A DNA stretch of 64,000 nt from Platanthera guangdongensis. Its lineage: Eukaryota > Streptophyta > Magnoliopsida > Asparagales > Orchidaceae. The number at the start of each line of letters is the position of its first letter. The stretch's first letter is position 1. The stretch covers positions 112,725,213-112,789,212 of the forward strand of contig CM077163.1 of assembly GCA_039583875.1 (NCBI GenBank), written 5' to 3'. A program made the position numbers and the translations under genes. The notes beneath the pieces are model-generated. The model did not search any database. It was not told where the DNA came from and worked only from the letters and a program-made list of their open reading frames with translations. Positions 11,440 to 22,985 of this stretch are shown here, in pieces.

Positions 11440-11794
11440 CTAGTTGGCTCGAGCAGGAGTCCTATGACTTAGAGCATCTGCCACGACGTTCCCCTTCCCA
11501 GGAATATAATGAATCTTATAGGTTGTTCCTCTCATGCGACTTTAACTGACGTGATCCATAGGCTATCACCTACAAGTGCTGATGCAGGACACAACCTAAT
11601 CCATTCCCAGAGGCGTCACTATAAACCTCAAAGCCTTCAAAACCACAAGGCGAATGTAAGACAGGTGTTGTGGTCAAACGACACTTTAGCTCTTCGAAAG
11701 CTTGTGCGCACTCCGGCGACCAAACAAACTTCTGATCCTTCCTTATTAGAGTAATGAGGGGAATGCTATCCGCGAGAAGTTCTCCACGAAGCAC
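11440..11794 (-). pseudogene. B: RNase H with internal deletion
   Basis: Starts with the connection region FVWSPECAQAFEELKCRLTT and VYSDASGNGLGCVLHQHL, then [14 protein letters not shown] and HERNN. It then jumps straight to YKIHYIPGKGNVVADALS at the domain end. Comparison with element H in this window (63700-64000), which has [11 protein letters not shown] and [13 protein letters not shown] between these points, shows that the centre of the domain, including its catalytic Glu and an Asp, is deleted. Confidence 0.78.
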
Positions 11795-11901
11795 CTATAA
11801 TAACCTGTAAGTCCTAGAAAACTCCAAACTTCCGCCACCGTAGACAACATAGGACACTCCTGTATAGTAACTATCTTTGTTGGATCTACCGCAATACCCT
11901 C

Positions 11902-12534
11902 TCAACTAACTATATGACCAAGGAATGCTACCGAGGACAACCAAAATTCATATTTGGAGAACTTGGCATACAGTTGGTTCTTCCTCAATGTCTCCAACAA
12001 CATATGCAAATGCTTGAAATGATTATCCCCGCACTGCGAATACACCAGTATATTGTCGATATAGACTATCACGAACTGGTCCAAGTATTCTCTGAACATT
12101 CTATTCATCAAATCCATAAACACGGATGGCGCATTCGTCAGTCCAAATGACATGACAGTGAACTCATAATGCCCATAATGTGTGCTGAAAGCCGTCTTAG
12201 GAATGTCACTTTCCCTTATCCACAGTTGATAGTATCCGAATTTCTGATCCATCTTCGAGTACACAGTTGACGAGACCAGCTGATCGAACATATCATCAAT
12301 CCTTGGGATCGAATACTTATTCTTCTCCGTTACCTTATTCAACTCCCAGTAATAAATATATAGTCGTAAGCTTCCATCCTTCTTCTTAACAAAGAGGACC
12401 GGCGCGCTCCAAGGCGACGAACTTGGACACACATAACCTTGATCCAATAGCTCTTGAAGTTGTACTTTCAGTTCTGCCATATCCTTAGGTGCTAACTGAT
12501 ACAGAGAGCATGACATAGGTTTGGTACCTTGCAC
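11902..12534 (-). pseudogene. B: reverse transcriptase with altered active site
   Basis: Open for 210 codons. [54 protein letters not shown] and [20 protein letters not shown] follow the Del/Tekay RT exactly. The catalytic box is YIDNILVYS: the second Asp of the pair is Asn. The fingers motif also has changes ([11 protein letters not shown]). It sits between the protease (12562 on) and RNase H (11794 down), the expected order. Confidence 0.9.
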
Positions 12535-12561
12535 TAACTAAACGGTAAAGTCAATCTCTCA

Positions 12562-13080
12562 CTAAGGTGGAGCTCCAGGGAGGTCTTCAGGGAATACGTC
12601 AGGAAACTCAGACACAACTGGGATGTTATCCAGACCAAGCTTGGGCTTCGAAGCCTCTACTAATGTGAGAAACAACTCTGTACCACTACGAACTACCTTA
12701 ACCACCTGAAGAGCAGGCATCAAAGTCTTGCTCGATCCCTTAATGCCTGAGAATGTCGTCTCAAGATATGTATCTAGTCCCAATTTAACCAACTTATGGT
12801 TGTAATCAATATACGCACACTTCTCCGATTGCCAGTCCATACCAAAGATCACGTCAAACTCCACTATCGGTAGTAGCGACGCTTACATGTCAAACTCTTG
12901 ACTCCCAATCTGTATCTTCACGCAACAAACTTTATCCGCGTGCATAGAACACCTGTTAGGCAGCAGCACATCCAATTTGTCCCTTGCCATCAAAAAAGGT
13001 ACTCTGATGCGCGATACAAATTCTTCGGACAAAAAGGAATGTGAAGCTCCCATGTCGAACAGTGCTCTTGCCAGAAAATC
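12562..13080 (-). pseudogene. B: aspartic protease remnant and protease-RT linker
   Basis: The best-preserved part (12864-12562) has MEFDVIFGMDWQSEKCAYID, the end of the retroviral-type protease, and VSEFPDVFPEDLPGAPP, the standard lead-in to the RT of Del/Tekay elements. Upstream, to about 13080, lies a frame-shifted stretch (SCEDTDWESRV-type sense with LFDMGASHSFLSEEF-like codons at about 13045-13075) that would hold the catalytic Asp. Confidence 0.75.
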
Positions 13081-13232
13081 AAAAATCTAAACGAATCCTA
13101 GCACAAGCAGTCATAAGCTAACATGCATGAGGCATCAAGTATATGAAGCTAAACTGCTATTAATTAAACCATACATGTAACCACGTCAACCTGCTTTATG
13201 GCCTCCTGAAGGCCAAGGTTGTACACTCTAGG

Positions 13233-14340
13233 CTATACTGGAGCATAGTGGGATGCTATTGACTCCACCGCCTTTCCCTTCTCCTCATAAGTTGCTCTAG
13301 GCCTCTTCTCGGACTTTGGACGTCCGCTCCAACAATCTCTAGCAAAATGTCTCGGCTTTCCACAGTTATAATAAGCGCCCTGAGCTCGGCCTGTAGTTGC
13401 CCCAAACACACCCGAAGAAGGGGCTGGACCTGAAGTCCTTGCCTTCTTGTTCCACTTACGGAACCCAGACTTTGAGTTCGACACTTTGAACTCCTACTTC
13501 GTCGTACTCGAGTCCTTCTTCCCTTGGACTCTCTTCAGATCTTTTTCCAATGATCGGGCCGTATTGACCAGGGTTAGGAAGCCTAGCGTCATAGGACTAG
13601 AAAGTAGTAGCCTCAGGTCATCACCCAGACCCTCGTAGAATCGGTTGGTCTTACGATCCTCATCGATAAATGTAGCGCCAGCATAACGACCCAACCGCGT
13701 AAACTCATGGAGATACTCATCCACGCTACTGTCTCCCTGTGTCAGTCTCTGGAATTGATTCTCCATATTGATCCTCTGTGCTGAGGGAAGGAATCTTGCC
13801 AAGAATAACCTCGAGATTTCCTCAATCGAGACATCAGTGAGTTGCCTTCCAACCAATAGATGCAACTCCAACTCTTCCCACCACAACCTCGCCTCTCCAT
13901 CCAACAGGAAGGTGGCTATGGTGGTCTTCTGCCATTCCTTTGTTTCAGTGGCCATCAAGACTCTTTTCACCCAAGAGAGCCAATGTTCGGCCTAGGATGG
14001 GGTTCCATTCCCCCAAAACACCAGAGGATTAAAGCTCATTATATTCTTGAGCTGCTTCTCTATTGCTCTTCTTGGAACTAAAGGCTCTACCACCACTTGT
14101 TCCACCATTTTAGGTTCTGCTGCTCGAAGCGGTACCTGCTCCCCTATAGGGGCAGGATGCTGCACTTGCCTTCCTTGCTGGGCATTTAGCATCACAAACA
14201 CCACCTCAGCCACAAGTCATATTGTTTCTGCCAAAGGAGGGGTTGCAGGCACGTCATTGGGTGCACTACTTTCCTCAGAAAGCGGGTGTTCTAACAGTCC
14301 AACACCACTCCTGTTCACCTACAGTCGTACAACACACCAT
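13233..14340 (-). pseudogene. B: Gag, broken
   Basis: Three pieces in order: 14213-13992 (N-terminal, ending with FNPLVFWGNGTPS), 13970-13494 (ATFLLDGEARLWWEELE, SVDEYLHEFTRLGRYAG, FYEGLGDDLRLLLSS; the retrotransposon gag core) and 13484-13233 with the zinc knuckle YYNCGKPRHFARDCW. In the knuckle the first Cys of the CCHC set is Tyr or Asn. Stops at about 13990 and 13490 separate the pieces. The same gag fold appears in element H. Confidence 0.85.
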
Positions 14341-14529
14341 TAAGTGACCAAACATGATTGAAAAAAGCAATCATAGGAACACGCAGGTTCCTCAAACATG
14401 TGTATTTTCATTCCTAAGTGGACATTCATGTTATAACGATGACGCACATGACTGTGCTCATCACCCCTTAAAAAGAATTTGACCACGAATTCTCCTAAGA
14501 AAGACTGACACTGTAGTCAGATACCAAAT
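14341..14529 (-). other. B: leader and tRNA-Met-type PBS
   Basis: The minus strand next to the 5' LTR reads TTTGGTATCTGACTACAG (plus 14511-14528), a match with two or three mismatches to the primer site for initiator tRNA-Met. The rest of the leader, with ACGCACATGACTGTGCTCATCACC at its centre, resembles the leader of element H (about 61205-61260, opposite strand). Confidence 0.75.
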
Positions 14530-16724
14530 TATAACACCCCCATCTGTCACATGGGATATAACACAAGTTTTGGCAGGGGCCCCATGGCATATTCCACAGA
14601 CAGTTAGCGGAGTTACGTATTAATACCAAATTACTATGAAACATTATCGAAACCTAACAAAGAGCATTATAGCTGAAGATTTTAAATAAGTTAGAAGAAC
14701 CCAAAAACAAAACATGAATGTCCACTACAGCCACAACAAGAATGAAGTAACAAACACAAAAGTCTTGGCCTTATTGCCTTACAACATTCAACTTGAATTA
14801 AAGTGTTTTACATACATCGGCTCGCAGGCCGGCCATACATGAGTATCAAAAAGGAAAACACTTCGCCTTGGCTTTCAAGGGCCAGCACTACATCAAGAGC
14901 TTCAACCCACTATTTGCCACTAGGCTCACCCGCCTGTATAAGAACAATCTACCGCACGGTGGCAAACAAAGCAATGGTCAGCTAAAGCTGACCAAATTAT
15001 AACAACCCCACCCCTTACTCATGGTGGCGGTGCTCCTTCCCTACAATTGTATTAGCAAAAACCAACATAGAAATGAAAGTGCAATTTAAGCACACTTTAC
15101 CACAGGCGTAGGCACGATCGGCCACACACCCCGTGCTCTCAGGGCACATTCTTAGTGACTCCGGTCCAATTCGAGTCTTCACCACCACCCCCAGGACGAC
15201 AACCATCGTGAGCATTTCAGTCTTTCCGGCCAATGCCTAGGACTATCCATCTATGCCAACGGTAAGTGCCAAGTACCTTAGGTCTCTTTAACCAAACCAC
15301 ATAGAGCGGGTACGGTTCCACTCAACCCGTTGCTCACACCATCATGTTAATTCAAGTCATCGGTGCGGATCAAGCTTCCCCGAGTACCAACATATCGATC
15401 AAACAATAGTACATAACCCGGTTATGCACAAGGTCTGCTCTCAGGCCACCAAGCTGGGCTCCCTGAGCATGCAGCCCCACACACTGGCCCCCAGGTCTCC
15501 GCGAGACAGGCCTCACAATAGCTCTTTCACGGAGCTACCGCCGGCGGCAACACTACCGCCGCGTGGTACCTGGTAGAAATGCGTTCCTGCCCAGTTTTTC
15601 GGGTTCTCCTTGGGGTTAGTCCCCAAAGTTCACTGCTGCAATCTACCGTGTAGAAACCCGAAAAACAAATAGCACAGAGTCTTCTCCGGCAATACATGCA
15701 TAATGAAAACATCACCAATCTAGAGCAACCAGTCTGGATGGGCTTCACATATCATACCTATGTCCGTACTTCGATTTCAAACTCTATATGCAAAACTACG
15801 GGGATAAACCATATCTACCCGAAGGAATACCTCACGCTTATCGCACACTCATGGGAGAGGGTTTACTATGCAAAAGGAAGAGGACTTCACATGGCCAAGT
15901 AGAGAATCATTACCTTTTGCGATTTCTTCGGTGCCATGCCCAAGATCGAGATGGATAGACATGATCGCAATGACCTTGCCTCCACAAATCTGGACTCGAC
16001 TTGCGAATCGGAGCTTCAGAACTCTAATGGCGGCGGGATATCTTCCTTCTTCTTCCTTCTTCACTCTCCCTTCTCTCTATAAATTAGAAAGAGAGAGCCA
16101 ATGGAGAAATGAGTTGGGAAAACCTAAATCCCGGCTATATACTCGCATAGGCGCGCACCAGCCGTCGGATATCCCAATAAAATCAGTGTACGGTCTTGAT
16201 TCCTCCAAGAATTCAGTTTACGAGAGCAATCGCTGTGCTGTAGGAAGTTACCGCCGCGTGGTATCCCAATCGTTTGGCTTCTCGAGGAAGCCACTGCTTA
16301 GAAATCCAATTGGGTGGTGACACGTGGACACGTCATAACTACTACGCTATCGCCACGTGGTAGAAAACTATCGCCGCTCAAAAACAACAAAAATACGCTA
16401 CCGCCTGCGATAGGGTTAACGCCACGTGGTAACAACCCGGGAGTTCTAGCAAATAAATCATCCGGCTACTGCCCCGTGCTACCGCTACCGCTGAGCGCTA
16501 GCGGTTCTCGAGAACGTCGAGCTCTAAGTGCCCCGACCCAAACGTCGAGTGGACTACTGCCACGTGGTATACATTACTGCCTGACGCTAACATGCACTGA
16601 GATGCCAAGAGCGTCGAGAGCATCTAGAGCATCAAGAGCATCGAGAACACCGACCTACCGCTAGCGGTAGCTCTACAATCGCGCGGTACATTCCAAAAAG
16701 CATTTCTTGACCTGGGGCATTACA
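14530..16724 (-). repeat. B: 5' LTR, full length
   Basis: 2195 bp. On the plus strand it starts TATAACACCCCC (an end mutated from TG to TA) and ends GGGGCATTACA. The minus-strand U3 is at the right: a possible TATA box reads TATATAG at about 16137-16143 (minus), and beyond it are four CACGTG boxes at 16321, 16354, 16423 and 16561. Several copies of the near-palindrome ACCGCC(A/G)CGTGGTA and one perfect palindrome CTACCGCTAGCGGTAG (about 16653) are also present. Confidence 0.88.
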
Positions 16725-17072
16725 TCCTTAACCATGGGGGTTCCTAAAGCTTGAACACGCTTCTCTCTAATATGTGCCCAACTGAGGTTAGGAAAATCAG
16801 ACCGGACTCTCGTCCGTATTTGATAAACCTAAAACTCGCTTTAAGTAAAGAACCCTGCTATTTGATTTCACTCCAATCTAGTAGATTTACATCATCCTCT
16901 CTCGAGGCGTGCGTGCAACTCTCTTTTCTCTTGAGTGTTCCCTCCAATATATGAACGTCTCGGCTAGCTAAGAGTGAATACCATAAATGGAGATTATAGA
17001 TTGATGATATAATTCCAAATGCGATATTTCAAGAGTAAATTGAAGGCCTGAACCTTAAAAAGAGAAAGTAAA
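16725..17072 (-). repeat. A: 5' LTR, piece 2
   Basis: Resumes with TCCTT (TSD of B) and matches window 71-417. Interrupted by C after GTAAA, which is repeated at 19236-19240. Confidence 0.92.
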
Positions 17073-19235
17073 TGATGGTTAAAACTCGCAGCACCCCGTG
17101 GGTTTATTTTTGGAAAAGCGATTGATTTTATTTTGGAAGGACGGAGCGCGCAAATTTATTATCTATAAAAAAGTTGAAACCGAGTTTTAACGAAAGGAGG
17201 CAAGTGCACCTATCACGTGTAGTACAAGATCGATATTTCGTTGAGGAATATTGGGGTCGTATTGTTCTTGGGGATGGGTTGATTATTTCTACTCTTACCT
17301 GGAGGGACTATTATTTTACCGAAGTTAACTTATCAGGTTATTAATTATATATATAAAAATAGAAAATAAAAGCAGAAAGAGCAGAAGAAGAAATAGCGCA
17401 ACGATACCAAATCAAATTTGAACGAAAATAACTTTTAATAAATAGAGATCCTAAATTTCAAATTAATTAAGGCAGAGACTTGGCTGTGGAGGTTCCACAA
17501 AAATGAGCTCACCTTTCTCTAGGATTATTGTTCACCTGAATATTAAGACTATTCGACTGTGCTTTCATCCGACGAAGGATTCCTCATAATGCCCGCATTA
17601 TGCTAAGAACCCCTCTATTGGGTGGGGAACCCAATCTGGTAGAATTTCGCGCCTCCACTCTCGAGGGTTAGTGCGGAACTCCCTTTACCCAGGGTTGATT
17701 GATCCATACGCAAGGCCTCTCGCCTAGATAGCATATGAATAACGGAAATAGAGCCCACACATCGATATGTGGTTCTACGCATCATAAACTCGGGGCAAAC
17801 CTTATGTAATTTAATTAAAGAGAAAAAACAGGATCTTTAATTATTAAAGTGATTTTATCTGTCCCAATGCTCTTTGATACTGATGGCTAAGAGCGGTTAG
17901 CCACTCATCGGAATGAGGATAGCTTGCAAAAAGAAATGCATACTTGAAAGTGCAAGTCCTACTCAAACGAGTAGGCGAGAAATGAAAGCAGTAAATGAAA
18001 CCAGTAAAGAAAACAGAAAATTATGAGTCCTACTCAAACCAGTGGGCAGGAAATGAAAGCGATAAAATTGTAAGTCCTACTCAAACGAGTAGGCGGGAAA
18101 TGAAAGCGGTAAAATGACAAGTCCTACTCAAACGAGTAGGAGGGAAATTGCAAGTCCTACTCAAATGAGTAGGCAGGAAATGAAAGCTTAAAATGCGAGT
18201 CCTACTCAAACGAGTAGGCGAGAAATGACAAGTCCTACTCAAATGAGTAGAAAGGAAATTAAAGTAGAAAAATCTAACTCATACACACACGCATTCTACT
18301 TGAAGAATGAAATCAATAAAGTCTAACTCATACACTCACACACACAAGCAAAAATATGAAAAAAAAAGTGACTGAAAAATCAAAATAATGACTAATCCAT
18401 TCTTATAACTCTATAAAAATGCTTAAAAAGTGGAAGAAAATGTAAAAAAAGGAACCCTTAGACCTTATAGAGAAGTTTTATTTATAAGCAAAAATTTTCA
18501 GATTACACGCCCTAGGTCACGGGCATGTAGGGGGGCGTGTAGCTACTGGCACTGAGTTGATGCAGAATATTTATTGTTAGTTGACTTTGGGGCTATACAC
18601 GTGGAAGTCACGAGCGTGACCCTGCAGTCACGGGAGTGTAGGGGTCGTGTCAGGAAGGTATATCTGGGGAAGGTGTCGTGTTGTTGCCACGCTGGCGATG
18701 CCTTGTCTGGGACAGGTGGGGTGGTCATGGGCGCGTAGCTGACTTGGCACTGGCGTGTCCAGCAGTTCGACGAACTTCGAACGCTGAATGTTGAGCTGGG
18801 TGTGTTGAACGTCGAACAGTATTGACACGGGCATGTTTCGGCATATCACGAGTGTGTTTAGCAGATCATCGAATGCCGATCATCGAGTCACGTTCGACGA
18901 ACGTCGAGTGGTGCGACACAGGGCATGTCGGACTGAACACGGGCGTGACAATATCGGACACATGCGTGTACTTGAGTTTTTCTTTGAAAGAAGCAACTTC
19001 TATTGGAATCAAAGTCACACGCCTAGGTTACGGGCGTGACCGAGAAGTATACGGGCATGTACTTTGGATTTTTGACAGTTTCCTGAAATTTTTTAGAAAA
19101 TAAATTTATACTATATTAGAAGATATATATACAAAAAAGAAACATTTTATTAAAGAAAAATAACTAAAAATAACGAAAATAAATAAAAATGACATAAATA
19201 ATGTAGGTAAAAATACATATATTTAGAACTTATTA
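17073..19235 (-). mobile_element. Element C: probable solo LTR of another Athila-like family
   Basis: Exact 5-bp duplication GTAAA on both sides (17068-17072, 19236-19240). The insert starts TGATGG and ends TTATTA, which fits TGATG...CATCA ends with the last C changed to T. It has no ORFs or internal region. A stretch near 17193 (GCAAGTGCACCTATCACGTGTAG) resembles the U5 side of the A and G LTRs, so it is read on the minus strand. A minus-strand TATAAATA lies at 18479-18486, with CACGGGCGTG-type motifs (18500-19060) upstream of it. I take it as the product of LTR-LTR recombination. Confidence 0.75.
17960..18262. repeat. C: short tandem units with an internal palindrome
   Basis: Seven copies of CCTACTCAAACGAGTAGG (or one- to three-base variants) spaced 32-70 bp apart, most followed by (C/A)GGGAAATGAAAGC or a close variant. 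The arms CCTACTC/GAGTAGG form a 7-bp hairpin stem. They lie on the R/U5 side of the C LTR. Confidence 0.85.
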
Positions 19236-19964
19236 GTAAACTAAAGCATCATAACTTAATCAACTCAACCTCGGACCATCAAGATCGAGTACTAGGAGGA
19301 TTTAGTTACTCATGAGGAAGTAGTGAATAAAAATTATGTTAAGAATTTGCATAATAAGAAAGTGTGTGTGAGAGAGAAAAGGAATAACAAAGTATTTTAT
19401 TTCCTATTGGAAAGACCTACTGAAAGGACCAAAGGACATTACAAAGAGAAATTCCAAAAAGATTACAAATACGATAAATAAGATTACAAGAATGCTAAGA
19501 AATGAAAACATTAAGCTAAAATATTCTGAAAATAAACTTTCAACAGCTCTCTACAAGGCTTCAATCTGCTCCCAGAAAAATTGGAGCTTGTGGCTATTTA
19601 TAAAATTTTTTCGGGCAGTACATGCCCCCCTTACACGCCCTGGTCGGGGGTGTACTTGAGGTGTGTAATACTTGTTGAATTTGCCTGGCTGGAATTAAAG
19701 TCTGGAAGTGACTGAAGCGGCGGTTGGGTTACACACCTTGATGACACGCCCGTATAATAGGGGCGTGTCAGATTCAACGTGACGGTGGAGAGGGGAAAAG
19801 TCCTGCTGCAGTGATTTTTCGGGACTTGGCGGGACACGCCCTAGAGACACGCTCGTGGGGGTGGTAGAAGGGCATGACTGAGGGCGTGTAGGCTTAACTT
19901 TCATAGATTTTGACTTTCTGACCGTAGATTCATTCCACTTCTGTTACACACCCTAAGTACATGC
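19236..19964 (-). repeat. A: 5' LTR, piece 3 (U3 with TATA box)
   Basis: Starts with the second GTAAA and matches window 413-1142. The minus-strand TATA box is at 19594-19602. Interrupted by the SINE-like array: CATGC at 19960-19964 is repeated at 47476-47480. Confidence 0.92.
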
Positions 19965-20175
19965 TGTAACGACCCCATGCCCGAGCTCAGAGGCCCATAG
20001 GCTTGTCTCCTTCTGGACATCGCTACCGGGCTGCAGCCCATGTACCCCAAAGCCTCTCCGCGCCTGTTCCTCGGCCGCGGTGCATTGTTGAGGCCAGGTC
20101 TCAAACCCGCAACCCCCTTGATAGGCAACCTTCAACAGTTCCCATCACCAACTGAGTTGCAGCTCAGTTGGTGAT
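19965..20175 (-). repeat. D arm 1: SINE-like unit with tRNA-type boxes (outer left arm)
   Basis: Starts TGTAACGACCCC. On the minus strand it holds a box-A-like CTCAGTTGG at the head (about 20147-20155) and a box-B-like GGTTTGAGACC (about 20097-20107, one change from GGTTCGAGACC), about 45 bp apart, as in RNA polymerase III promoters of tRNA-derived SINEs. The head meets the opposite arm at CAACTGAGTTGCAGCTCAGTTG, where element E has inserted (TSD GTGAT, 20171-20175). Confidence 0.7.
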
Positions 20176-20855
20176 TTTACAACCTTGGGCTCGCGAGAGG
20201 TGGCCCAACGAGTGAGAAGGGGAGGCTGACAAGATGATAGGTGAGTAAGACTAGGGGACCCACCAGCAGGAGGCAGGATGGGAGATTCTATGAGCTAGGC
20301 GAGATGGCTCTGGTAGGCGAGATGGCCTATATTGTGAGTTGCCAGCGAGACGGACAGAGAGGATCGTCTCGCCCGTCAGTCTCTTCCCCACTCGCCACAT
20401 GGGAGAGGAGATGTCTTTACCTTTTTACCCCCAAGGGGGATTTTACCTTTGTGCCCCAGGTAATTTTACATTTTTACCCGTAAAGGTCTGCGTATAGCTC
20501 TCCATAACAACGGAGTTTGGCTATTGGCAGACCCAACCCAGGGTGTTTTGGTCATTTCAGGTTAATTCAGAAGTGATATTTGCAGATCAGATTTAGAGGC
20601 CTATAAATAGACCGATAAGGTGCCTGAGAGGCTTGTTGAACCTTTCCACTATCTTCCTCACAGGCACCTAGCTCAGCATTGGCTAGGGAGGGGAAGATCT
20701 TTAGTTCTTCCGGGAAAGAGGTGGGACCTCCGAGCTGAGACCCCTATGTTTGTTTTCAGGTCTCCAACTCTCGTCAGGAGGATAGCTCGGGAAGAGTATG
20801 TGTGGGATGCATCCTGTTTCGAACTTTAGGAGGGACTAGAAAGCTGGTTCCAACA
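20176..20855 (+). repeat. E: 5' LTR
   Basis: 680 bp, start TTTACAACC (the 3' copy has TGTACAACC, so the TG end is mutated here), end GGTTCCAACA. A TATAAATAG box is at 20602-20610. It lacks the palindrome arrays seen in the other families. Text just after it (TTTTTTGGTGCGGTGACCGTGG) is at the PBS position and matches tRNA-Asp only loosely. Confidence 0.9.
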
Positions 20856-21089
20856 TTTTTTGGTGCGGTGACCGTGGAGCGCAGCCCTAAGAGAAGAACC
20901 TTGAGAAACCACATGGCGGGAGATCACAGAGAAGGAGAATGAGAGAGGTCGGATAACCCGAGAAGATTTGTCGGAAGAGAGGAGTTTATGGCTTGAATCA
21001 AGGGGATCATGAATTTGCTGCAAGGGATCTCGCGATAGGGAGATTGTTCAACCCCACTGCCTCAAGTGCCTGCTCTCACGCCGTAAGAA

Positions 21090-22420
21090 GTGCTTGTCTC
21101 GGCACGAGTGGGAGAAGATGCCCCGGGGAGGAGACCGGGGAAGGAGGTGATGGCGGAAGGAAGCGGGAGGGACTTGGCAGGAAGGGAGCTGTTCCCATGC
21201 CCGGCGAGTACCATCTCGCCAGGAGAGGTCGTTGCGCGAGTGGGGGAGGCGAGACCGGCGGCGAGAGGGTCGCCTTTTTGTGAGCTGATCCTATCAGCTC
21301 CCATCCCGGAAGGGTTCCGGGAACCCGAAATGAACTACTATGTGGGGAAAGATGATTCCCTTCATCACTTGCAATGGATCGAGGACGCGGTTTTGATCAA
21401 GCCCATGACGGACACGTTTAAATGCCATCTTTTCGCCATTACTCTAAAGTACAAAGCTAGAGACTGGTTTCATCAGCTCCCGACAGGCTCGATATACTTC
21501 TTCAAGGACCTAAGAAGGAGCTTCAAGTTACGGTTCTCCACTTCTAAGAAGAGAAATAGGAACCCGAAGTCGATCTTTTTGATTAAGCAGGGGGCAGATG
21601 AATCATTGGCTCAGTACGTGGATAGGTTCCAAGAGGAGATCTTGGATATACAGGAGGTGCTGGGGTTTTCCCTCCAGATGGCCTTTACCGGGAGACTACG
21701 GGAAGGGTTCTTCAAAATGAGCCTCGCCCGGAAGGCGCCGCTGTCTTTTGAAGGCTTGATGGAGAAGGCGGCGAAGGAAATAGCGATGGAGGCGGCAAAT
21801 CCCGCTTTTGCAAAAAGGTTGGCTAGACGTACAGAGGTGGAGTCGAGGGAGTCTGGGGGGAGACAGCAGGAAGCAAGGAGAAGAGAAGAGGCAAGAGCAT
21901 CGACATATCAAGAGCTGGGATGGAGGCAACAAGGGGGCCCAGCCCCCGGGTAAGGTAGAGGATTTCCCCACGGGGGGGGGGGGGGGGGGGGGTGAGGAAC
22001 CAACAAGGAGGACCGGGAAGATTTCACCAGCAAGGGTGGGGGGTATGGTCATAGACCACCCCTGCCCCCTCCGCATCAGGCTATGATTATCGGCCGAGGC
22101 AGAGGTAGAGGCCAGGAGAGAGGAAGAGGAGCAGGAACTGGGAGAAGGAGAAACCCTCAGGAAGGAAGGCACGGGGGGGGGGGGGGGGGAGGTGGCGTTG
22201 CCATATTGCGACTTCCACGAAGAGGAAGGTCACGCAACGGCTACCTGCCCAGATTTCTTGGAAATGAGAAGAACTAAAGGAGCAGGAGAGCAACAGAGAC
22301 CGGTGCAGATAGAGGAAGTGACAGGTACAGGAGAGGAGGATCGATGTGTAGATCGAACGGATGAAGGAGATCGCGAAGGAATTGGAGTAATCCATGGAGG
22401 AGTAGGGATAGAGGCATCCT
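21090..22420 (+). pseudogene. E: Gag, broken
   Basis: The first part (21090-21953; an in-frame ATG is at about 21150) has LILSAPIPEGFREPEMNYY, then KARDWFHQLPTGSIYFFKDL and LFLIKQGADESLAQYVDRF-type text, the Tat gag core. The frame stops at 21951, just before a run of about 20 G (21973-21994). The zinc knuckle appears in another frame at 22192 on as YCDFHEEEGHATATCPDF (CxxHxxxxHxxxxC, the Tat variant), after a second G run (about 22170-22188). Downstream the frame is lost at about 22420. Confidence 0.87.
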
Positions 22421-22440
22421 GAAAGGCGAGCCTCCACACT

Positions 22441-22967
22441 ATGTACCACCGAAGCATAGCCTCGACGTCGCAATCCCCTCCCCCATATGAAAAGATCACC
22501 TTTTCAAGGAAGGACATGCCAGATCATGAAGACCCTTTCTGTGACGCACTGGTGATACGAACCGCCATTAAAAACTTCACGGTGTCACAGATCCTAGTAG
22601 ACAATGGGAGCTCAGTGAACGTGATTTTCAAAAAAGCATTCAATGAGATGAGGGTGGAGGCCCGGAGGGTGCTGGCGGCAGATGGACCATTGTTTGGGTT
22701 CTCAGGAGAAAGGAAAGAAGTCGAGGGGGAGTGGGACTCCAAGTAACCCTGGGAGGGCTATCCCAAAACTGCCGCTTCGTCACAGTGGATGCCCCCAGTA
22801 GTTACAACACCATTTTTGGGCGCCCCTTGATCAGCGCTTTTAGATGCGTTCCCTCATCGTTTCACCAGTGCTTGAAACTGAACTCAGGAGGTACCCAAAT
22901 CAGGGTGCGGGGAGATCCAAATGCTTCAAGGGAATGCTACGTGATGGCAGTGAACACCGTCTCCTAG
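22441..22967 (+). pseudogene. E: aspartic protease, broken
   Basis: ALVIRTAIKNFTVSQILVDN then GSSVNVIF: the signature has Asn-Gly-Ser after Asp (DNGSS), as in Tat proteases. A frame change at about 22731 leads to LGGLSQNCRFVTVDAPSSYN and TIFGRPLISAFRCVPSSFHQ, then LKLNSGGTQIRVRGD, the end of the Tat protease module. One frameshift disables it. Confidence 0.85.
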
Positions 22968-22985
22968 CAGGGAGACGCTGAAGAA

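Larger units (their letters stand above)
8949..16724 (-). mobile_element. Element B: Tekay/Del-like Ty3/gypsy retrotransposon
   Basis: Minus-strand element inside the A LTR. LTRs are 14530-16724 (5', full, 2195 bp) and 8949-9419 (3', 471 bp, with a large internal deletion). Internal order on the minus strand is gag, protease, RT, RNase H, integrase, chromodomain-like tail. RT and integrase wording ([37 protein letters not shown]) is that of the Del/Tekay chromoviruses, and the PBS matches initiator tRNA-Met. TSD TACTT/TCCTT. Every domain is damaged. Confidence 0.85.

Noticed and set aside
17960..18262. CRISPR-like array (repeat with similar-sized spacers)
   Set aside because: Plant LTR context, irregular spacers that resemble one another, no cas genes.
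21696..22473. Minus-strand ORFs opposite the E gag
   Set aside because: Shadow frames of the gag; the sense strand carries clear gag motifs.
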